The notes: generated by a model not told the origin, from the sequence alone. Positions 1-10,082 are shown, counted from the stretch's first letter. The stretch is DNA of 58,915 bases from Knoellia locipacati (GCF_007992835.1 NZ_BKBA01000015.1:1-58915); one strand, 5' to 3'. Program-made: numbers and translations.

Positions 1-1605
1 GGTGGCAAGCCGGCCTACGGCGAGCGCCGCGACGGCCGCCCGCCGTTCCGTCGTGACAGCGACACGCCGTCGCGCCGCGTCGCCGACCCGGTGCGTCGGG
101 ACCGCCACGAGGGCCGTCACTTCGACGAGCACCGCCACGACCTGCCCGAGCAGCCCCGCACCTTCGAGGAGGCCGAGGCCGAGCGCGCCCAGGCCGACAC
201 GTGGGTGAAGTACGAGTCCAAGAAGGCATCCGGCCCCGCGACCGTCACCGAGGACAACGGCTTCGCCAAGCTCGGCGTCGACCCGCGACTCGTCGAGCGC
301 CTCGCCCGTGACGGCATCGCCGAGCCCTTCCCGATCCAGGAGGCGACGATCCCCGACGCGCTCGCGGGTCGTGACGTGCTCGGGCGCGGCCAGACCGGCT
401 CGGGCAAGACCCTCGCCTTCGGCCTGCCGACCATCTCGCGCCTCGCCGACGGCACCAAGCCGGCAAGCAAGCGTCCGCGCTCGCTCATCCTCGTGCCCAC
501 CCGCGAGCTGGCGATGCAGGTGAGCGACGCCCTCGAGCCGCTCGTGCACGTCACGGGTCTGCGCCACAAGCTCGTCGCCGGTGGCCTGTCCTACGAGCCG
601 CAGATCAAGGCGCTCGCCAAGGGCATCGACATCCTCGTCGCCACCCCGGGCCGCCTCGCCGACCTCATCGAGCGCGGCGCCGTCGAGCTCGACGACGTCC
701 AGGTGGCGATCCTCGACGAGGCCGACCACATGGCCGACATGGGCTTCATGCCCGAGGTCACCGCCATCCTCGACAAGATCCCGGCCGGCGGCCAGCGCCT
801 CCTCTTCTCGGCGACCCTCGACAAGGGGATCGACAAGCTCGTCGAGATGTACCTCGTCGACCCGGTCACCCACTCGACCGAGGACGCCACCGCCAGCGTC
901 ACGACGATGAGCCACCACATCATGCTCATCGACCCCAACAACAAGAAGCAGCTCACGGCCGAGCTCGCCGCCCGCGACGGGCGCACGGTGGTCTTCGTGC
1001 GCACCCAGCTCGGCGCTGACCGCATCGCCCGCGAGCTGCGCGAGAAGGGCGTCCTCGCGGCGGCCATCCACGGTGGCCTCTCGCAGAACCTGCGCAACCG
1101 CGCGCTCGGTGCGTTCCGCGACGGGTCGCTGCCGGTCCTCGTGGCGACCGACGTCGCCGCGCGTGGCATCCACGTCGACGACATCGGCCTCGTCCTCCAG
1201 GCCGACCCGCCGGCGGACCACAAGGACTACCTGCACCGCGCCGGTCGCACCGCCCGCGCGGGGGAGAAGGGCACCGTCGTGACGTTCGCCCTCCCGCACC
1301 AGAAGCGCACCATGGCCCGCCTCGCCGAGGCAGCCGGTCTCGACGTCGAGCCGGTCCGCGTCCGTCCGGGCGACCAGCACGTCGAGGCGGCCGGTGGTCG
1401 CACCCCGACCGGCGTCCCCGTCGCCGACGAGGTCTGGAAGCCCCTGCTCGAGGCCAAGCAGCAGCAGCGCGGTCGCCGTCCGGGTGGTCCGCCGCGTCGT
1501 TTCCAGGGGGCCTCGCGGGGCCACCAGGGTGGCGGTCGTGGCGCAGCGCGTGGTGGCGAGCGACGCGGTCAGGGTGGCCGTGCAGAATGGAAGCGTGACC
1601 GCTGA
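1..1605 (+). CDS. DEAD-box ATP-dependent RNA helicase (5' end outside window)
   Basis: The reading frame is open from the first base, so the gene is cut by the window edge and its start is not visible. The visible 534 residues begin with an Arg/Gly/Asp-rich stretch, followed by a DEAD-box core: Q motif (FPIQ), Walker A GQTGSGKT near visible residue 131, PTREL, the DEAD box (DEADHMADMGF) near residue 239, SAT, and the C-domain HRAGRTARAG. The tail is basic and Gly/Arg-rich (RGG-like), typical of helicases that unwind structured RNA in ribosome assembly or mRNA turnover. The 3' end overlaps the next gene by 11 bases. The family is certain; the specific RNA target is not. Confidence 0.95.
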   Translation, partial: GGKPAYGERRDGRPPFRRDSDTPSRRVADPVRRDRHEGRHFDEHRHDLPEQPRTFEEAEAERAQADTWVKYESKKASGPATVTEDNGFAKLGVDPRLVERLARDGIAEPFPIQEATIPDALAGRDVLGRGQTGSGKTLAFGLPTISRLADGTKPASKRPRSLILVPTRELAMQVSDALEPLVHVTGLRHKLVAGGLSYEPQIKALAKGIDILVATPGRLADLIERGAVELDDVQVAILDEADHMADMGFMPEVTAILDKIPAGGQRLLFSATLDKGIDKLVEMYLVDPVTHSTEDATASVTTMSHHIMLIDPNNKKQLTAELAARDGRTVVFVRTQLGADRIARELREKGVLAAAIHGGLSQNLRNRALGAFRDGSLPVLVATDVAARGIHVDDIGLVLQADPPADHKDYLHRAGRTARAGEKGTVVTFALPHQKRTMARLAEAAGLDVEPVRVRPGDQHVEAAGGRTPTGVPVADEVWKPLLEAKQQQRGRRPGGPPRRFQGASRGHQGGGRGAARGGERRGQGGRAEWKRDR

Positions 1606-2155
1606 TCGCACGACGGGCCGGCTGCTCGTCTCGACACCGCAGCTCGACGACGGGCTGTTCCACCGCAGCGTGATCCTCATGCTCCAGCACGACGACAACG
1701 GTGCCCATGGGGTGGTGCTCAACAAGCCCCTGGGCGCCGAGGTCGACTCGGTCCTGCCCGGCTGGGGCGAGCACATCTCCGCTCCCCAGACGCTTTTCCA
1801 GGGCGGTCCGGTGCAGCTCGACTCGGCCCTCGGCCTCGTCATGGTGTCCAGCGACGAGGACCTGCCACCGGGGAGCCAGCGGCTCTTCGGGTCGGTCGCG
1901 ATCATCGACCTCGACACCCCGCCGCTGCTTGTCATGCCCGAGGTGGGTGGTCTGCGGATCTTCGCCGGGTATGCCGGGTGGTCCAGCGGGCAGCTCGAGT
2001 CCGAGATCGCGCGGGGGTCGTGGATGGTGCTCGACTCGCTTCCCGGTGACCTGCTCACCGCGGACCCGGACCGGCTCTGGGAGCAGGTCCTGCTGCGCCA
2101 GGGCGACGAGCTCGCGTTCGTCGCCTACTACCCGTCGGACCCCGAGCTCAACTGA
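1595..2155 (+). CDS. YqgE/AlgH family protein
   Basis: A 186-residue protein of the YqgE/AlgH (DUF179) family, whose biochemical role is unknown. It shows the family pattern: an N-terminal GRLLVSTPQL segment, HGVVLNKPLG, and FQGGPVQ, then RIFAGYAGWSSGQLE. The chosen GTG start at 1595 gives the usual N-terminus MTADRTTG; an in-frame GTG at 1580 would add five residues. The start lies inside the end of the helicase gene, so the two are probably co-transcribed. One copy of the GTATGCCG octamer (1969-1976) lies in the gene and encodes Tyr-Ala with a rare TAT codon. Confidence 0.92.
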   Translation: MTADRTTGRLLVSTPQLDDGLFHRSVILMLQHDDNGAHGVVLNKPLGAEVDSVLPGWGEHISAPQTLFQGGPVQLDSALGLVMVSSDEDLPPGSQRLFGSVAIIDLDTPPLLVMPEVGGLRIFAGYAGWSSGQLESEIARGSWMVLDSLPGDLLTADPDRLWEQVLLRQGDELAFVAYYPSDPELN

Positions 2156-2174
2156 CCCGGGCCCGCTGTCGTCG

Positions 2175-2180
2175 TAGGCT
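2175..2180 (+). promoter_or_regulatory. Leaderless -10 element for DUF3039 gene
   Basis: The hexamer TAGGCT ends six bases before the GTG at 2187, and no Shine-Dalgarno sequence lies between them. This is the spacing expected when transcription starts at or next to the start codon. It also supports GTG 2187 as the start. Confidence 0.55.
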
Positions 2181-2186
2181 GGTCGG

Positions 2187-2498
2187 GTGAGTGACCCGCA
2201 GCCGCCCGCCCTTGACCCGAGCTCCCCGCAGCAGGAGCCCTCGGGCCCCTCGACGCGCACGGCCGTCCTCGAGCGCGAGGAGACCGTCCCCCAGGTGCAG
2301 GAGCCGGGTGACCACGAGCGCTTCTCGCACTACGTGCGCAAGGAGAAGATCCTCGAGTCGGCACTCTCTGGCGAGCCGGTGACCGCGCTCTGCGGCAAGG
2401 TCTGGATCCCCGGGCGCGACCCCAAGAAGTTCCCGGTCTGCCCCACGTGCAAGGAGATCTACGAGGGTCTGCGGGCCCCCCAGGACGGCGACGACTGA
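2187..2498 (+). CDS. DUF3039 domain-containing protein
   Basis: A 103-residue protein of the actinobacterial DUF3039 family. After a Pro/Ser-rich N-terminus it has FSHYVRKEKILES, then CGKVWIPGRDPKKFPVCPTCKEIY, in which a lone Cys and a CxxC pair look like a small metal site. The function is not known. It is followed by 196 bases without a gene and so is probably a single-gene unit transcribed from the -10 at 2175. Confidence 0.9.
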   Translation: MSDPQPPALDPSSPQQEPSGPSTRTAVLEREETVPQVQEPGDHERFSHYVRKEKILESALSGEPVTALCGKVWIPGRDPKKFPVCPTCKEIYEGLRAPQDGDD

Positions 2499-2588
2499 CC
2501 GTCCCCGCGCGCGGCGAACACGGCCCGGGAGCGGGTCGCGAGGTGCCGCGTGAGGGTGGGCGGACGGCATACCGGGCTTTGCCAAACG

Positions 2589-2628
2589 TTGACCGACTCC
2601 GGGGGAACTGCGGGTATCGAGGTCCGTT
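2589..2628 (+). promoter_or_regulatory. Promoter/operator region of first M43 protease
   Basis: The region holds TTGACC (2589-2594) and, further on, CGGGGGAAC (2600-2608). The same pair in the same spacing recurs before the paralogous protease gene (3724-3743), so the block is conserved between the two. GGAAC (2604-2608), a 16-base gap and CGTT (2625-2628) also resemble an ECF sigma-factor promoter. Which sigma factor reads it cannot be decided from sequence alone. A copy of CGGCATAC lies just upstream at 2565-2572. Confidence 0.4.
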
Positions 2629-2694
2629 TCGGCGTGGCTAGGTTCGAAGAACCCGAACCTCACAGAGGTTTGTGCGAACCGAAAGGGACACCAC

Positions 2695-3663
2695 ATGTCT
2701 GTTCGTCCAGTGCGACCCCTCGCGATCCTCGCGGCGACCGTGCTCACCGCGGCCGGCCTCGGCTTCGGGGCCTCCAGTGCCTCCGCCGTCACCATGGCGG
2801 GGGACCGCAGCGTCGCCGCCGAGTGCGCCACCGACGCCGCGTCCGACTCGGTCGTCGCCGGCCGCAGCCCACGCGCCAAGGACCCGCACGACGTCTCGCC
2901 GGCACAGGCCAGGGCGATGGAGGCCCAGCTCGACAAGGCCCTCGCCGACAAGGGCATGTCCCGCACCTCGTCCGGCCAGGCCCGCAAGCCCGGCGGCGGT
3001 GCGGCCTTCGCGGCGACGACGATCAAGGTCAACTGGCACACGATCACCGACGGCACCAAGGGCACGCTGAGCGCGAGCGAGATCAACAGCCAGATCTCGG
3101 TGCTCAACAACGCCTACGCCGGCACCGGCTTCTCGTTCGTCCTCAACAGCACGACGACGACGAACAACGCCACCTGGTACAACGGCCTCGACCACGGCAG
3201 CAGCGCCGAGCGCGCCATGAAGACCGCGCTGCGCACCGGCACCAAGGCCGACCTCAACATCTACACCGCCGACCTCGCGGGTGGACTGCTCGGCTGGGCG
3301 ACCTTCCCCAAGAAGACGCTCGACACCATGGACGGCGTCGTCATCCTCGACGAGAGCCTGCCGGGCGGCACGGCCGCGCCCTACAACCTCGGTGACACCG
3401 CGACGCACGAGGTCGGCCACTGGCTGAACCTCTACCACACGTTCCAGGGCGGCTGCTCGGACACCGCGGGCGACTACGTCTCCGACACCCCGGCCGAGGC
3501 GAGCCCCGCCTCCGGCTGCCCGACGGGCCGTGACACCTGCACCCTGCCGGGCCTGGACCCGATCAAGAACTTCATGGACTACACGACCGACGTCTGCATG
3601 GACCACTTCTCGACGGGCCAGAAGTCGCGGATGCAGTCCGCCTGGGTCGCCTACCGGGGCTGA
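2695..3663 (+). CDS. Secreted zinc metalloprotease, M43 (pappalysin-like) family
   Basis: A 322-residue exported protease. A signal peptide (basic start, hydrophobic core, ASSASA near residue 31) leads into a pro-region of about 70 residues. The catalytic domain has the metzincin zinc motif HEVGHWLNLYH (His238, Glu239, His242, His248) and a Met-turn NFMDY (Met294). Two or more Cys pairs near the active site (GGCS, SGCP, DTCT, VCMD) fit the disulfides of extracellular M43 enzymes. AAAGGGA at 2682-2688 serves as Shine-Dalgarno. A close paralogue follows in the same direction (3803), probably from tandem duplication. The substrate is unknown. Confidence 0.9.
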   Translation: MSVRPVRPLAILAATVLTAAGLGFGASSASAVTMAGDRSVAAECATDAASDSVVAGRSPRAKDPHDVSPAQARAMEAQLDKALADKGMSRTSSGQARKPGGGAAFAATTIKVNWHTITDGTKGTLSASEINSQISVLNNAYAGTGFSFVLNSTTTTNNATWYNGLDHGSSAERAMKTALRTGTKADLNIYTADLAGGLLGWATFPKKTLDTMDGVVILDESLPGGTAAPYNLGDTATHEVGHWLNLYHTFQGGCSDTAGDYVSDTPAEASPASGCPTGRDTCTLPGLDPIKNFMDYTTDVCMDHFSTGQKSRMQSAWVAYRG

Positions 3664-3691
3664 CCTCGCAGGACACTCGGCACACGCCGGA

Positions 3692-3729
3692 CGTCAGGGC
3701 CCTCCACCAATGTGGGGAGGGCCCTGACG
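3692..3729 (+). terminator. Hairpin terminator between the two proteases
   Basis: A perfect 14-bp stem pairs 3692-3705 with 3716-3729 around a 10-base loop; its core is AGGGCCCTCC/GGAGGGCCCT. There is no U-tract, as is common in actinomycetes. Its right arm contains the CTGACG that may be the -35 of the next gene, so termination and initiation are coupled in the same bases. Confidence 0.75.
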
Positions 3730-3753
3730 GCTGTCGGGGGAACGGTCTAGATT
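3724..3753 (+). promoter_or_regulatory. Promoter of second M43 protease
   Basis: CTGACG (3724-3729) as -35 and TAGATT (3748-3753) as -10 are separated by 18 bases. Between them lies CGGGGGAAC (3735-3743), shared with the upstream paralogue at the same distance from its own TTGAC. The start would fall near 3760, giving a leader of about 43 bases with an AGGAGG Shine-Dalgarno at 3788-3793. Confidence 0.45.
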
Positions 3754-3802
3754 GCCTCCCAGAGCGGGGCCGAGAGGGCCCCCGCGCAGGAGGGAACAGT
3801 CC

Positions 3803-4768
3803 ATGTCCGCACGACCCCGTCGTCTCGTTCCCGTCCTCGCGGCCGCCCTGCTGGCAGCGGCCTCCCTGGGGGTCGGCTCGACCGGCGCACAGGCCCGCAC
3901 CACCGCCGACGACACCTCGTCGGTCGAGTGCGCCGCACCGCGGGTCGCCGACGCCCTGAGCGCCGGTCGCAGCACGCGGGCGCGTGACCCGCACGAGCTC
4001 ACCACCGCCCAGACCGGCGTACGCGAGGCCGCCCTCGCCAAGGCGCTGCGCGCAAAGGGTGCGTCCACCTCGACCGGCACGAGGGCGCGTTCGGTCGCCG
4101 GGCGGGCGATGTTCACGCCCACCGTCATCAACGTGCGCTGGCACACGATCACCAACGGCAGCCAGGGCGTGCTCACGGCCAACGAGATCGCCGGCCAGAT
4201 CGCGGTCCTCAACAGCGCGTATGCCGGGTCCGGCTTCTCGTTCCGGCTCACCAGCACGTCGACCACCAACAACGCGGGCTGGTACTCCGGCCTCACCTAC
4301 GGCAGCGCCGCCGAGAAGGCCATGAAGAACGCCCTCCACGTCGGCGGCAAGGCCGACCTCAACATCTACACCGCCAACCTCTCCGACAAGCTGCTGGGCT
4401 GGGCGACCTTCCCCAAGACGACCGTCGACCCGATGGACGGCGTGGTCCTGCTCGACGAGAGCCTGCCGGGTGGGACGGCGTCGCCCTACAACCTCGGCGA
4501 CACGGCGACCCACGAGGTGGGCCACTGGCTCAACCTGTTCCACACGTTCCAGGGCGGCTGCTCGCGCATCGGCGACCGGGTCACCGACACCCCGCCCGAG
4601 GCCGGTCCGGCTTCGGGCTGCCCGGTGGGTCGCGACACCTGCAGCCTGCCCGGTCTCGATCCGGTGAAGAACTTCATGGACTACTCGATCGACTCCTGCA
4701 TGGACCACTTCACGCCGGGTCAGAAGACCCGCATGCAGAACTCCTGGGTGGCCTTCCGCGCCTCCTGA
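3803..4768 (+). CDS. Secreted zinc metalloprotease, M43 (pappalysin-like) family, paralogue
   Basis: A 321-residue exported protease closely similar to the one at 2695. It has a signal peptide ending near GAQA (residue 31), then HEVGHWLNLFH (zinc ligands His237, His241, His247; general base Glu238) and Met-turn NFMDY (Met292). Start ATG 3803 is chosen because AGGAGG sits 9 bases upstream and a signal peptide begins there; an upstream in-frame ATG at 3752 would spoil both. The catalytic half is much better conserved between the paralogues than the pro-region, which suggests a shared fold with different activation or targeting. Confidence 0.9.
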   Translation: MSARPRRLVPVLAAALLAAASLGVGSTGAQARTTADDTSSVECAAPRVADALSAGRSTRARDPHELTTAQTGVREAALAKALRAKGASTSTGTRARSVAGRAMFTPTVINVRWHTITNGSQGVLTANEIAGQIAVLNSAYAGSGFSFRLTSTSTTNNAGWYSGLTYGSAAEKAMKNALHVGGKADLNIYTANLSDKLLGWATFPKTTVDPMDGVVLLDESLPGGTASPYNLGDTATHEVGHWLNLFHTFQGGCSRIGDRVTDTPPEAGPASGCPVGRDTCSLPGLDPVKNFMDYSIDSCMDHFTPGQKTRMQNSWVAFRAS

Positions 4769-4848
4769 TCCGGGCCCTGACGTCACAGCACACATCCGGG
4801 GTCGAGCCGGTCAGGCGGACCCCCGGCATGTCGTCGCCGAAACCTCGT

Positions 4849-4854
4849 TAACCT
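4849..4854 (+). promoter_or_regulatory. -10 element of SF2 helicase gene
   Basis: TAACCT ends ten bases before ATG 4865. With a start about seven bases downstream, the leader would be only a few bases, so the transcript is nearly leaderless. Confidence 0.45.
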
Positions 4855-4864
4855 TGCGGAGCCG

Positions 4865-6625
4865 ATGAGTACCTCTGCCGCCAGCCACCTGAGTCCCGCC
4901 TTCCCGGAGCGGGCCGCGTGGGGTACCGCCGCGAAGCTGCGCGCCTGGCAGCAGGAGGCGCTCACGGCATACCTGGAGTCCGACAGCAAGGACTTCCTCG
5001 CGGTCGCGACGCCCGGTGCTGGCAAGACGACCTACGCGCTGCGGATCGCCACCGAGCTGCTCGAGAGCGGCGAGGTCTCGGCGATCACGGTCATCGCGCC
5101 GACCGAGCACCTCAAGACCCAGTGGTCCGAGGCGGCCGCTCGGGTGGGCATCCAGCTCGACCCGAAGTTCTCGAACTCGACGGCCGTCCACTCGCACGAG
5201 TACGACGGCGTCGCGCTGACCTACGCCCAGGTCGCGTCGCGCCCGGACCTGCACCGCCGCCGCACCGAGGCGACGCCGACCCTGGTCATCCTCGACGAGA
5301 TCCACCACGGAGGCGACTCGCGCAGCTGGGGCGACGCCATCCGGGACGCGTTCACGCCTGCCGTGCGGCGACTCGCGCTCACCGGGACGCCGTTCCGCTC
5401 GGACACGAGCCCGATCCCGTTCGTCCGCTACGAGATGGACGAGGCCGGGATCCTGCGCTCCGCGTCGGACTACACCTACGGGTATGCCGCGGCGCTGCGT
5501 GACGCGGTCGTGCGCCCCGTGCTCTTCCTCGCCTACGGCGGCGCGATGCGCTGGCGGACCAAGGCCGGTGACGAGATCGCCGCGCGGCTCGGTGAGCCGA
5601 TGACGAAGGACCAGGTGGCGCACGCCTGGCGGACCGCGCTCGACCCCAAGGGCGAGTGGGTGCCGTCCGTGCTCGCGGCGGCCGACAAGCGGCTCACCGA
5701 GGTGCGGCGGCACGTCCCCGACGCCGGGGGACTGGTCATCGCGACCAACCAGACGACCGCGCGCGCCTACGCCCGCATCCTCGAGTCGCTCTGCGGGGAG
5801 AAGACCACGGTCGTGCTCTCCGACGACGCCGGGTCGAGCGCCCGGATCGAGGAGTTCTCCTCGGGTGACTCCCGCTGGATGGTGGCGGTGCGGATGGTGT
5901 CCGAGGGCGTCGACGTGCCCCGGCTCTGCGTCGGTGTCTATGCCACCTCGACGTCGACGCCACTGTTCTTCGCGCAGGCCGTCGGCCGGTTCGTGCGTGC
6001 CCGCAAGCGCGGCGAGACCGCGTCGGTCTTCCTCCCGTCGGTGCCGGTCATCCTCGAGCACGCCGCGACGATGGAGGTCGAGCGCGACCACGCCCTCAAC
6101 CGCAAGAGCGACGCCGAGGCCGAGGCGTCGATGTGGGCCGAGGAGGAGGGCCTCATCGCGGCCGCCAACCGCACCGAGAAGACGATGGGGCTCGAGGAGG
6201 AGAGCTTCGAGGCTCTCGAGTCGGACGCCCACTTCGACCACGTGCTCTTCGACGCCCAGCAGTTCGGGCTGCACGCGGACGTCGGTTCGGACGAGGAGCA
6301 GGACTACCTCGGGCTCCCGGGCCTGCTCGAGCCCGACCAGGTGTCGGCGCTGCTCCACGAGCGCCAGGCCAAGCAGTCCGCCGTGCCCGGTCGCAAGCAG
6401 CGCACCGCCGAGGCCCCGCTGTCGGCCCACCGCGCGCTCGCGGCCCAGCGCAAGGAGCTCAACAAGCTCGTCGCCGCCTATGCCAAGAAGACCGGGGCTC
6501 CCCACGCCAACGTCCACATGGAGCTCCGGCGCGCGTGCGGCGGGCCCGAGCTCGCGGCCGCCTCGTCGGACCAGGTGTCGGCGCGGATCGACAAGGTGCG
6601 CCTCTGGTTCGTCGGGCGGCGCTGA
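4865..6625 (+). CDS. Superfamily 2 DEAD/DEAH-type helicase
   Basis: A 586-residue SF2 ATPase. The N-domain begins with LRAWQQEAL, then Walker A TPGAGKTT (residues 49-56), motif Ia APTEHLKTQW, the Walker B variant DEIH (144-147, DEIHHGG) and LTGTPFRSD. The C-domain has RMVSEGVDVPRL and QAVGRFVRAR, the arginine-finger motif. A Glu/Ala-rich region follows and the last ~70 residues carry basic segments. It resembles restriction-subunit-like or phage-type helicases found as single genes in actinomycetes; no nuclease domain or methylase neighbour is seen. Substrate (DNA or RNA) is unresolved. Its stop codon lies in a tandem 26-bp repeat shared with the converging Lrp gene. Confidence 0.88.
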   Translation: MSTSAASHLSPAFPERAAWGTAAKLRAWQQEALTAYLESDSKDFLAVATPGAGKTTYALRIATELLESGEVSAITVIAPTEHLKTQWSEAAARVGIQLDPKFSNSTAVHSHEYDGVALTYAQVASRPDLHRRRTEATPTLVILDEIHHGGDSRSWGDAIRDAFTPAVRRLALTGTPFRSDTSPIPFVRYEMDEAGILRSASDYTYGYAAALRDAVVRPVLFLAYGGAMRWRTKAGDEIAARLGEPMTKDQVAHAWRTALDPKGEWVPSVLAAADKRLTEVRRHVPDAGGLVIATNQTTARAYARILESLCGEKTTVVLSDDAGSSARIEEFSSGDSRWMVAVRMVSEGVDVPRLCVGVYATSTSTPLFFAQAVGRFVRARKRGETASVFLPSVPVILEHAATMEVERDHALNRKSDAEAEASMWAEEEGLIAAANRTEKTMGLEEESFEALESDAHFDHVLFDAQQFGLHADVGSDEEQDYLGLPGLLEPDQVSALLHERQAKQSAVPGRKQRTAEAPLSAHRALAAQRKELNKLVAAYAKKTGAPHANVHMELRRACGGPELAAASSDQVSARIDKVRLWFVGRR

Positions 6626-6657
6626 CCGAGGTCAGGAAGCGGTGCCGCTGACCGAGG

Positions 6658-6672
<15 letters not shown>
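6621..6672. repeat. Tandem 26-bp direct repeat across two convergent gene ends
   Basis: Two head-to-tail copies (6621-6646 and 6647-6672) differ at two positions. Each contains the dyad TGACC-GA-GGTCA. The helicase stop (6623-6625) falls in copy one, and the Lrp stop (6658-6660, minus strand) in copy two. It is probably a local duplication of the shared gene end; the dyads could help terminate transcription from both sides. Confidence 0.85.
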
Positions 6673-8504
<1,832 letters not shown>

Positions 8505-8519
8505 CGGTTGCCGCTCCGC

Positions 8520-8567
8520 GAAGGCGGGGTATGCCGGGTGCTCACCACCCGCGCATACCCCGCCTTC
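8520..8567 (+). terminator. Hairpin with inverted GTATGC arms after hppD
   Basis: A perfect 15-bp stem pairs 8520-8534 with 8553-8567 (core GGCGGGGTATGC/GCATACCCCGCC). GGGTG/CACCC extends it past a small bulge. The left arm carries a full GTATGCCG (8529-8536), the right arm the 7-of-8 variant GCGCATAC. It is positioned to end hppD transcription. Confidence 0.75.
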
Positions 8568-8574
8568 TCGCATG

Positions 8575-8649
8575 GTGCCCAACTCACCCATTCCTCCTCT
8601 GCGTCACGGGTCCGGTGTGGCAGAGAGGGGGAATTGGCGAGTTGGGCAC
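8575..8649. repeat. Long imperfect inverted repeat
   Basis: Arms of about 28 bases (8575-8602 and 8621-8649), beginning GTGCCCAACTC and ending GAGTTGGGCAC, pair with about five mismatches around an 18-base loop. It sits directly after the hppD hairpin and before the promoter of the ribbon-helix-helix gene. It may be a second terminator or a copy of an intergenic palindromic element. Confidence 0.7.
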
Positions 8650-8674
8650 GGGTGGCGTCAGGAGGTCTTGAAGG

Positions 8675-8705
8675 TGACGTCATTGTGGTGTCACCATGAC
8701 GTCAT
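8675..8705. promoter_or_regulatory. Candidate autoregulatory operator of RHH gene (two TGACGTCA sites)
   Basis: Two perfect TGACGTCA palindromes lie at 8675-8682 and 8697-8704, centres 22 bp apart, with a GGTGTCACC dyad between them. The second overlaps the start codon at 8704. Ribbon-helix-helix repressors normally bind such paired short palindromes in their own promoter. Confidence 0.55.
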
Positions 8706-9240
8706 GGAACTCACCCCGTATGTCGACTCGCTCCAGCGCGAGCTCGCCGTCGCTGCCGCCGCCGGCGGACCCGAGGCCGAGGCGCTGGCCGAGCGCCTGA
8801 CCGCCCCACTCGACGCCGCCGTCCGGCTCACCCTCCAGGAGGCGGTGGTCGACGCCGCCGCCGAGATCACCCTCGCGATGGCGCCGGGCTCCGTCGACGT
8901 CCGCCTCGCCGGACGTGGTCTGGCCTTCGTCGTCGCCCCGGCCCCGCCCGAGGCCCCGTCCGGGGTGACGTCACCCGTGACGCCATCCGCCGACGCCGCC
9001 GGTGGCGACGACGGCAACGAGGGCGGCACCTCGCGGATCACCTTCCGTCCGTCCGACCGGCTCAAGGCCGACATCGAGGCCGCCGCCGAGCGCGAGGGTC
9101 TGTCGGTCAACGCCTTCCTCGTGCGGATGCTCACCCTCGCCGTGCGTCGCAGCGGTCCTGCCGAGACGACGAGCCACCCCGCGACAGGTCCCGTCGCCAC
9201 GCCCCGTGGCGGCCAGCGGCTCTCCGGCTGGGCCCGGTGA
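8704..9240 (+). CDS. Ribbon-helix-helix (HicB/Arc-like) DNA-binding protein
   Basis: A 178-residue protein. Residues 1-80 are Ala/Glu-rich (LQRELAVAAAAGG), and a Pro/Ala/Gly linker follows. The C-terminus has the ribbon-helix-helix pattern RITFRPSDRLKADIEAAAEREGLS followed by VNAFLVRMLTLAVRR. Such proteins are often labelled HicB-family antitoxins, but no HicA-like toxin is present. It starts a four-gene operon (GTGA, ATGA and TGATG overlaps) with a DUF4097 protein and an ABC-2 transporter. The likely role is operon repressor rather than antitoxin. Start ATG 8704 sits within the second TGACGTCA palindrome. Confidence 0.8.
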   Translation: MELTPYVDSLQRELAVAAAAGGPEAEALAERLTAPLDAAVRLTLQEAVVDAAAEITLAMAPGSVDVRLAGRGLAFVVAPAPPEAPSGVTSPVTPSADAAGGDDGNEGGTSRITFRPSDRLKADIEAAAEREGLSVNAFLVRMLTLAVRRSGPAETTSHPATGPVATPRGGQRLSGWAR

Positions 9241-10082
9241 GCACCACCATGACCGCCCTCCACGACTCCCAGGAGCGTCTCGTGACCACCTTCGACACTC
9301 CCGAGCCGATCCGTGCGCGGATCCGACTCCACGCTGGCGGCGTGCGCGCCGTCGCCTCCGACACCGAGCACACCGTCATCACGGTGACGCCCTCGCGCCC
9401 GGACCGCGCGGGTGACGTCGACGCCGCGGAGCGCACCAGCGTGACGCTCGTCGACTGCGTCCTCGACGTCACCGTTCCGCGCGACCGCGGCCTCGCCGTC
9501 GTGTGGAGACCCGCCTCGGTCGAGGTGCTCGTCGAGCTGCCTGCCGACTCCCACCTCGATGCCGAGACCAGCGCGGGTGACATCGAGGCCTCGGGCCGGT
9601 TCGGCGAGTGCGTGCTGCGGACCTCCGCCGGCAACGTGCGCGCCGACGAGGCGTCCCGGGCGCGGCTGCGCACCTCCGCCGGCAACGTCGACGTCCGGCG
9701 GGCGTCGGTGGAGGCCGACCTCAGCACGAGCGCCGGCAACGTCACCCTCGGCGCCAGCGGCGGGCGGGCCGTGCTGCGCACCAGCTCCGGCGACATCGCC
9801 GTGGGCCGCAGCGCCGGACGCCTCGACGCGCGGACGGCATACGGACAGATGCGGGTCGACTGCGTGAGCGAGGGCGAGCTCACCCTCGCCACGGGCTACG
9901 GGACCATCGAGGTCGGCGTCCTCGACGGCACCGCGGTGCGGCTCGACGTGACCTCCGACCACGGCCAGATCCGCAGCGAGCTGGCGCCGACGCAGGGCCG
10001 CCCCGACGACAGCGACCGGGTCGCGACCGTCGCGGCGCGCACGACCTACGGCAACGTCACGATCCGCAAGGCGCTGTCATGA
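9237..10082 (+). CDS. DUF4097 family beta-strand repeat protein
   Basis: A 281-residue protein with the repetitive beta-solenoid-like pattern of DUF4097. Short repeats TSAGDIE, TSAGNVR, TSAGNVD, TSAGNVT and TSSGDIA run from about residue 100 to 185, followed by TAYGQM, GYGTI, TYGNVTI variants. No signal peptide or membrane segment is visible, so it appears cytoplasmic. It overlaps its upstream neighbour by GTGA and the downstream ATPase gene by ATGA. Family members often sit beside transporters or envelope-stress genes; the biochemical role is unknown. Confidence 0.85.
   Translation: MSTTMTALHDSQERLVTTFDTPEPIRARIRLHAGGVRAVASDTEHTVITVTPSRPDRAGDVDAAERTSVTLVDCVLDVTVPRDRGLAVVWRPASVEVLVELPADSHLDAETSAGDIEASGRFGECVLRTSAGNVRADEASRARLRTSAGNVDVRRASVEADLSTSAGNVTLGASGGRAVLRTSSGDIAVGRSAGRLDARTAYGQMRVDCVSEGELTLATGYGTIEVGVLDGTAVRLDVTSDHGQIRSELAPTQGRPDDSDRVATVAARTTYGNVTIRKALS

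Noticed and set aside
8675-8704. HicA/HicB toxin-antitoxin locus at the RHH gene
   Set aside because: No HicA-like double-stranded-RNA-binding toxin is next to it; the neighbours are DUF4097 and ABC genes.
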